Below, in pieces: positions 29,665 to 33,959 of a DNA stretch of 33,959 nt (positions are counted from its first letter, which is position 1; each line of letters opens with the position of its first letter). The notes beneath the pieces were generated by a model that had not been told where the DNA came from, ran no database searches, and worked only from the letters and a program-made list of their open reading frames with translations. The DNA comes from Vicinamibacteria bacterium. Its GTDB lineage: Bacteria; Acidobacteriota; Vicinamibacteria; Vicinamibacterales; UBA2999. The translations under genes and the position numbers were made by a program. The stretch is from contig JAICQE010000020.1 of the NCBI GenBank assembly GCA_025938035.1, forward strand, positions 1-33,959, given 5' to 3'.

Positions 29665-32469
29665 CTACCGGGGAGCAAAAAGCCGGCGCACGTCGTCCCT
29701 CCAGTTCAGGATGAAGCGCAGCGACACCGGGCTCAGTCTGCGCGCGCGCTCCTGCTGCGCTTCCGGGCTCGCCTGATTCAGCAGGAAGCGCCCGTCGGGA
29801 GAAACGTCGTAGGTGGCCCGTACCGTGGTTCCGCCGCCAAGGATGTTTTGGTTGAACAGCACCACAGGTTTTCCCGGAACGAACGACGTGCCGGACACCG
29901 TGAACGGTACGGCCGTGAACGCCGGCGGGGTTCCCGCACCGCCGGGCGCCCGGTAAAAGAGCTCGTTGCTGTTCTTCGACCACGCTGGATCCTCTGCTCC
30001 GCCGGTCGTCACCGTCACCCGCGGCCCGGGGCCGGGATACGGCTGCACGTAAATCTGGGGTCGGCCGCTGTCGTTCGAGGTGTACGCCAGCCACTTTCCA
30101 TCAGGCGAAATCTCCGGAAACCGCTCGTCGGCCGGCGTCGCCAGAATCGGACGAACCTGCTCGGGCTGATCCACCGACACCGCATAGATGTCCGTGTTCC
30201 CGCCCAGCGACGTGAATCCCCGGGTGAAGACCAGCTCCTTCCCATCCGGCGTCCACGAGCTCGGCACGTCGAATGGCCCCTCCGTCAGCCGCTTCGCTTC
30301 GCGCAGGTTGACCCCATCGTTGAGAAAGATCTGCTGCGGCCCCGCACGATCCGACCGGAAGGCGAAATGCGAGCCGGCCGGCGCAAAGATCGGAAATGCG
30401 TTCTGTCCCTCGAACGTCGCGCGGTCCTCCGTCCCTCGAGCCGTGTCGAAGATCCAGATGTCCTTGTTGATATACAGCTCGCTGAACGCGACACGAACGC
30501 CATCCGGGAGGACGCGCCCGCCGAAGCGGAACATGTTGCGCATGCCGGTGACCGGCGTCGGACTGCCCTTCCGATCGAACCAGACGAGCGACGTCAGCAG
30601 CGGCGGCTCGACGGAGCCAGGTGCGTAAAACAGGTCGCCCGTCGTCGCCACGCTGAACTGCGCCGCTCCCGTCCAATTGGTGCCGGCCAGCCCGTACACC
30701 GAGTGCATCACGTCGTCGACGGCCTGCACTTCCTTGCCGCTGACAGACAGCGAAGCCAGATCGAACGGGACCGCAAGCAGCTTTCCTTTCCTGGCAAAGA
30801 TCAGCGTGTTGTCTCCCGCGTATTGCGCATCGACGGCATCGTCGAGCAGCTTTTTGCGCTCACCGCTCTTCACCGACTGTACCCAGACCTGCGCACGCGA
30901 CCAATCCGGCGCGACGGCCGAGAACGGAATGACGGTGAACAGCACACCATCGCCGTCCGGCAGAAAGTGCGGGAGACGATGCGACGATTCGTGGGCGGCC
31001 TGATCGAGTGTCGTCAGCGCTTCGGGTTTCCCTCCGGTGTCGGGGACCATGCTCAACCCGGCGCCCTGCGTGACGGCGAAGACGATCGTTCCGTTCCGGC
31101 CCCAGGTGATTCCCGGCGGTCCGAACGCTCCCGGACCGGTCAGGCCTTCTGTGATGACGGCCGGCGGCCCGCCGGCAAGCGCCACCTTCTTGATCTGCGA
31201 TCCCTGCTGGAAGGCGAGCCACTCCCCGTCCGGGGAAAACGTCAGGTTCACCGCACCTTCGGTTCCTGCAATCTGTGTATCTCCGGATCGATTGAGGCTT
31301 CTGACAAAGATTCGTGGCGGCATGCCGGTGGTAGCGGCGATGAACGCCACGCGCTGTCCATCCGGAGACAGCTCCACGGCGTGCCGGTTGCCGTGCGCGA
31401 GAAAGTAGCCAGCAGGCAATGGATATTCGAACTGCAGCTGCGGACGATCGGTGGCCGGCGACGGGCGCCACATCCACGCGGCAACACCTCCCGCCAGGCA
31501 TACGACTGCTGCCGCCCATGGCAGCAGGCGCGTCCAGAGCGGCGTCGCAGCCGGACGGATGACCGCGACCGGCCCGCTGTTCGCCGGCTCCTCCGGCTTC
31601 TCGATCAGATCCTGGATGACGATGCGCGCATCGCCGATGGATTGCAGGCGGTTCTTCGGATTTTTTGTCAGACAGCGCTGGATCAGCTGACGCAGCGCGC
31701 GCGGCGTATCCGGAGGCAACTGCTCCCATTCCGGTTCCCGTTCGAGAATCTTCGCCAGCGTGTCGGTGACCGTTTCACCTTCGAAGATGGGTCCGCCGGT
31801 AAGCATCCGGAACAGCACGACGCCGAACGCCCAGATGTCCGTGCGCCGATCAACGACGCGCCCACGTGCCTGTTCCGGCGACATGTATGCCGCCGTCCCC
31901 ATGATCATGCCGGCCTGCGTCGCTCCGGAGGTGGCACCGGTGAGTGCGCTCGGAGCCATCGTCGGCGACATGGAGAGCGAGACGTTTGACGACTCCGCCT
32001 CGGCGGTCTTCGCCAGGCCGAAGTCGAGCACCTTCACCTTGTCGTCTGCCGTGACCTTGATGTTCGCCGGCTTCAGGTCGCGGTGAACGATGCCCGCTTC
32101 GTGCGCTTCCTCGAGGCCTTCGGCAATCTGCTTCGCGATGATGAGCGTCTCGCGGAGCGGTAATGCGCCCCGGCGGATCCGCTCTTCCAGCGTCTCGCCC
32201 GGCACCAGCTCCATCACCAGGAAATGACGGCCGCTCACTTCTTCCACGCCGTAGATTGCGGCGACGTTCGGATGGTTCAGCGACGCCAGGACGCGCGCTT
32301 CACGCTGGAAGCGCGCGACGCGGTCGCTGTCGCTGCCGAAGGCTTCCGGGAGGAACTTGATGGCGACGGTCCGTCCGAGCTTCGTATCGGAGGCCTGATA
32401 GACCTCGCCCATGCCGCCGGTGCCGAGGTGCGAGGTGATCTCGTAGTGCGCGAGCCGTGATCCGATCAT
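29665..32469 (-). CDS. Membrane Ser/Thr protein kinase with WD40/TolB-like propeller sensor
   Basis: The product is 934 residues. Kinase domain 8-290: GTGGMGEVY (16-24), K38 (VAIKFL), HRDLKPAN (129-136), DFG (149-151), MSPEQ (196-200), all intact. A transmembrane helix (about 315-333) connects to an exported propeller of WD40-like repeats with SPDG turns (LSPDGQRVAF, FSPDGEWLAFQ, ISPDGKWLAYTSND). It is a close paralogue of the kinase at 14334. A 5-base gap to the PP2C gene downstream suggests a kinase/phosphatase module. Upstream in-frame extension is not convincing, so the ATG at 32469 is used; no clear Shine-Dalgarno. Confidence 0.93.
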   Translation of the reverse strand: MIGSRLAHYEITSHLGTGGMGEVYQASDTKLGRTVAIKFLPEAFGSDSDRVARFQREARVLASLNHPNVAAIYGVEEVSGRHFLVMELVPGETLEERIRRGALPLRETLIIAKQIAEGLEEAHEAGIVHRDLKPANIKVTADDKVKVLDFGLAKTAEAESSNVSLSMSPTMAPSALTGATSGATQAGMIMGTAAYMSPEQARGRVVDRRTDIWAFGVVLFRMLTGGPIFEGETVTDTLAKILEREPEWEQLPPDTPRALRQLIQRCLTKNPKNRLQSIGDARIVIQDLIEKPEEPANSGPVAVIRPAATPLWTRLLPWAAAVVCLAGGVAAWMWRPSPATDRPQLQFEYPLPAGYFLAHGNRHAVELSPDGQRVAFIAATTGMPPRIFVRSLNRSGDTQIAGTEGAVNLTFSPDGEWLAFQQGSQIKKVALAGGPPAVITEGLTGPGAFGPPGITWGRNGTIVFAVTQGAGLSMVPDTGGKPEALTTLDQAAHESSHRLPHFLPDGDGVLFTVIPFSAVAPDWSRAQVWVQSVKSGERKKLLDDAVDAQYAGDNTLIFARKGKLLAVPFDLASLSVSGKEVQAVDDVMHSVYGLAGTNWTGAAQFSVATTGDLFYAPGSVEPPLLTSLVWFDRKGSPTPVTGMRNMFRFGGRVLPDGVRVAFSELYINKDIWIFDTARGTEDRATFEGQNAFPIFAPAGSHFAFRSDRAGPQQIFLNDGVNLREAKRLTEGPFDVPSSWTPDGKELVFTRGFTSLGGNTDIYAVSVDQPEQVRPILATPADERFPEISPDGKWLAYTSNDSGRPQIYVQPYPGPGPRVTVTTGGAEDPAWSKNSNELFYRAPGGAGTPPAFTAVPFTVSGTSFVPGKPVVLFNQNILGGGTTVRATYDVSPDGRFLLNQASPEAQQERARRLSPVSLRFILNWRDDVRRLFAPR

Positions 32470-32482
32470 GCGAAGGCCTAAA

Positions 32483-32992
32483 TCATAAGTCCTTCCGCAT
32501 GAACACACAGTCGATCGGCCGGCCGGAGCGCAGGTTCGTGGCGCCGCGCCCGAGCTCGACGTAGCCCTGCGCGCGATAAAACTCCACGCCGGCCAGAGAG
32601 GCGTCGATGAGGACCCGGGCCGCACCACGCTCCGTGGCGTCTTCCTCGGCCCTGCGCAGCAGGGCCGATCCGATCCCGCGGCGCGCCGCGAGGCCCCGCA
32701 CATACACCGACGTACCGTAGGTATCCGCTTCGATGCGGTAGTCGCTCGCGAAGCCGAGCACGAGTGATGTGCCGCCGACGATGCCGGTCGCAATGAAGAA
32801 CACTTCGCCGTTGTCCATGGCGCGCAGATAGAGGTCCGCAGCGACGTGCTCCTGCCAGTCGTCGACGACGCCGGCCGGATACGACAGCGCACCCAGGGCT
32901 CGGATCGAATCGCGATGCGCCTCGGCTATCGCTGTGGCATCGCGCGCCTCCGCCCGTCGAATCTGCAGATCGTGTATCGTTGCGCGTTCCAT
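32483..32992 (-). CDS. GNAT-family N-acetyltransferase
   Basis: The product is 169 residues. The N-terminus LQIRRAEARDATAIAEAHRDSIR is the first strand and helix of the GNAT fold. Motif A is VRGLAARRGIGSALLRRAEEDA (RRGIG for acetyl-CoA), followed by VEFYRAQGYVELGR (motif B). Length and order match single-domain GNAT enzymes; the acceptor is unknown. It lies 13 bases upstream of the kinase gene on the same strand, so it may be the first gene of that operon. Its start lies 24 bases from the divergent DinB-like gene, leaving little room for promoters. Confidence 0.88.
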   Translation of the reverse strand: MERATIHDLQIRRAEARDATAIAEAHRDSIRALGALSYPAGVVDDWQEHVAADLYLRAMDNGEVFFIATGIVGGTSLVLGFASDYRIEADTYGTSVYVRGLAARRGIGSALLRRAEEDATERGAARVLIDASLAGVEFYRAQGYVELGRGATNLRSGRPIDCVFMRKDL

Positions 32993-33016
32993 GAGCAGGA
33001 TGGTAAACCGTTCGAA

Positions 33017-33499
33017 ATGATCGCGGCCGAGGCCATCATTGACGCGCTGGCGCGAGCGCCGTCCGTTGTCGTGCCGCTCGTTCGCGAGGTCCCCGCCTCC
33101 ATACTGAAACGCCGGCCGGCCTCGGGAAAGTGGTCGGCGCACGAGCACGCCTGCCACCTGGCGGTGGTGCATCGACTGTTCGTCGAGCGATTGGATGACC
33201 TGCTGTCGACGCCAGCGCCGGTGATTACGCCGTACGATCCGGGCCGCGACGATCCGGACGATGCGCTGATGGCGCTCGACCTGGAGGAATCGCTGCAGCG
33301 CTACGTGGACGACCGCGCGCGCCTGGTCACCCGCCTCCGCCAACTGTCGGACGCCGACTGGCAGCGCACCGCAGAACACGGCGAGTACAGCCGCTACTCC
33401 GTGTTCATCATGTTCAGACATCTGGCGCTGCATGATTTCTTTCACGCCTACCGGATAGAGGAATTGCTTCTGAACAAAGAGTGGACACATGGCCGTTGA
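33017..33499 (+). CDS. DinB-like four-helix protein
   Basis: The product is 160 residues from ATG 33017. The helical pattern and metal-binding His residues fit the DinB/YfiT superfamily: SAHEHACHLAVVHRLFVERL supplies the first His pair and FRHLALHDFFHAYRIEELL the others. These proteins bind a metal in a four-helix bundle and include thiol-dependent transferases and DNA-damage-induced proteins. The exact activity is unclear. Its 3' end overlaps the next gene by 11 bases, so the two are co-translated. Confidence 0.82.
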   Translation: MIAAEAIIDALARAPSVVVPLVREVPASILKRRPASGKWSAHEHACHLAVVHRLFVERLDDLLSTPAPVITPYDPGRDDPDDALMALDLEESLQRYVDDRARLVTRLRQLSDADWQRTAEHGEYSRYSVFIMFRHLALHDFFHAYRIEELLLNKEWTHGR

Positions 33500-33944
33500 C
33501 GCGGGGCGCCTGCTCGCGTTTCTCCGCCGGCATCGGCTGGCCGTGCAGGCGTCGGTGTCTGCCGTCACGGCGCCGCAGGCGGCGGTAGTCGGCTATGCGG
33601 TGACCGACCGGTTCGAGATCGTGTTCGACACGCTCGCGTCGTCCCACAAGGCGACGAACCTGCGCCTCAACGAAGGCATCGCGCTGGTGATCGGCGGAAC
33701 GCTCGAGGGTGACGAGCAGACAGTCCAGTACGAAGGTGTCGCGGACGAACCTGCCGGGGCGGAACTCGAGTCGTTGAAACGCGTGTACTACGCGGCCTGG
33801 CCCGACGGACCGACCCGGCTCGGGTGGCCGGGATTGATCTACGTCCGCGTGCGGCCGACGTGGATTCGTTACAGCGACTTCAACATGAATCCTCCGCAAA
33901 TCGTGGAGTTCACCGCGGAGCAATTAACAGAAAGGCCGACGTAA
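33489..33944 (+). CDS. Pyridoxamine 5'-phosphate oxidase-like (FMN split-barrel) protein
   Basis: The product is 151 residues. It begins LLAFLRRHRLAVQASVSAVTAPQAAVVGYAVTD, the opening strands of the PPOX-like FMN-binding split barrel, then FEIVFDTLASSHKATNLRLNEGIALVIGG. Members bind FMN, F420 or heme. As the fold is shared by oxidases, reductases and sensors, the reaction is not assigned. It overlaps the DinB-like gene by 11 bases. GAGTGG lies upstream of the ATG. Its TAA stop is inside a palindrome that ends near the window edge. Confidence 0.83.
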   Translation: MAVDAGRLLAFLRRHRLAVQASVSAVTAPQAAVVGYAVTDRFEIVFDTLASSHKATNLRLNEGIALVIGGTLEGDEQTVQYEGVADEPAGAELESLKRVYYAAWPDGPTRLGWPGLIYVRVRPTWIRYSDFNMNPPQIVEFTAEQLTERPT

Positions 33945-33954
33945 ACGTCGGCCT
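33933..33954. repeat. Palindrome AGGCCGACGT-AA-ACGTCGGCCT over a stop codon
   Basis: A perfect 10-bp stem with a 2-base loop contains the TAA of the PPOX-like gene (33942-33944) and is followed by CTACC. Hairpin plus CTAC flank resembles the GTCCGCC-type copies, though the stem sequence differs. It may serve as a terminator. Confidence 0.8.
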
Positions 33955-33959
33955 CTACC

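Noticed and set aside
29410..31989. Very long plus-strand open frame opposite the kinase gene
   Set aside because: Its codons are the complement of a strongly conserved kinase/propeller gene; the translation is Arg-rich and has no domain.
1..33959. tRNA, rRNA, transposase, prophage or integron genes
   Set aside because: No cloverleaf, integrase, transposase or phage structural gene was recognised by eye; short RNAs could have been missed.

Overview
The window is GC-rich and gene-dense. It looks like chromosome from a soil-type Acidobacteriota, most likely class Vicinamibacteria. That placement is inferred from gene content: several DUF6152 proteins, PQQ dehydrogenase with a separate cytochrome c, two Ser/Thr kinases carrying WD40/TolB-like propellers, and many Sec-exported proteins of unknown function. 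No rRNA, tRNA, transposase, phage gene or CRISPR array was seen, and no gap without a gene exceeds 300 bases.

Layout. 86-2247: two small lipoproteins and a methyltransferase/GNAT pair. 2289-6383: an alpha/beta hydrolase, a small exported protein, and a cytochrome c/PQQ dehydrogenase operon. 6502-8604: a LolA-like periplasmic protein, then a DUF6152 gene paired with a protein carrying an S/A-IGRWDGDTLVV-type motif (here called the SIGRW family). 8717-12359: NTF2-like protein, zinc-ribbon SDR and lytic transglycosylase. 12481-14312: a second SIGRW/DUF6152 pair and a hypothetical. 14334-18306: a Ser/Thr kinase and a MetE-like zinc protein. 18387-22362: a DUF6152-SIGRW fusion, two more SIGRW paralogues and a Tat-exported metallo-beta-lactamase-fold protein. 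22345-24144: a large exported protein. 24316-26985: small secreted proteins, a stand-alone C39 peptidase and an outer-membrane barrel. 27023-32469: a PDZ/membrane/GAF/PP2C phosphatase co-oriented with a second Ser/Thr kinase. 32483-33944: GNAT, DinB-like and PPOX-like genes.

Two themes stand out. First, 24926-26985 has the parts of a minimal secreted-peptide system. A Sec-exported protein carries an internal ELxxVxGQ leader-like motif. It is followed by a periplasmic C39 peptidase without an ABC transporter, then an outer-membrane barrel. This resembles the logic of Fap amyloid (FapC/FapD/FapF) and related C39-linked export loci. Second, the window is full of small repeats: heptanucleotide arrays placed just 5' of start codons, inverted 8-9 bp arrays forming long hairpins, and a family of short palindromes flanked by CTAC/GTAG. 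Several of these supply stop codons, protein C-termini or in-frame protein insertions.

DUF6152 and SIGRW proteins occur next to each other twice and fused once, which links them functionally although neither has a known biochemical role. The PQQ dehydrogenase has an Asp-Tyr-Asp active-site pattern that suggests lanthanide rather than calcium use.
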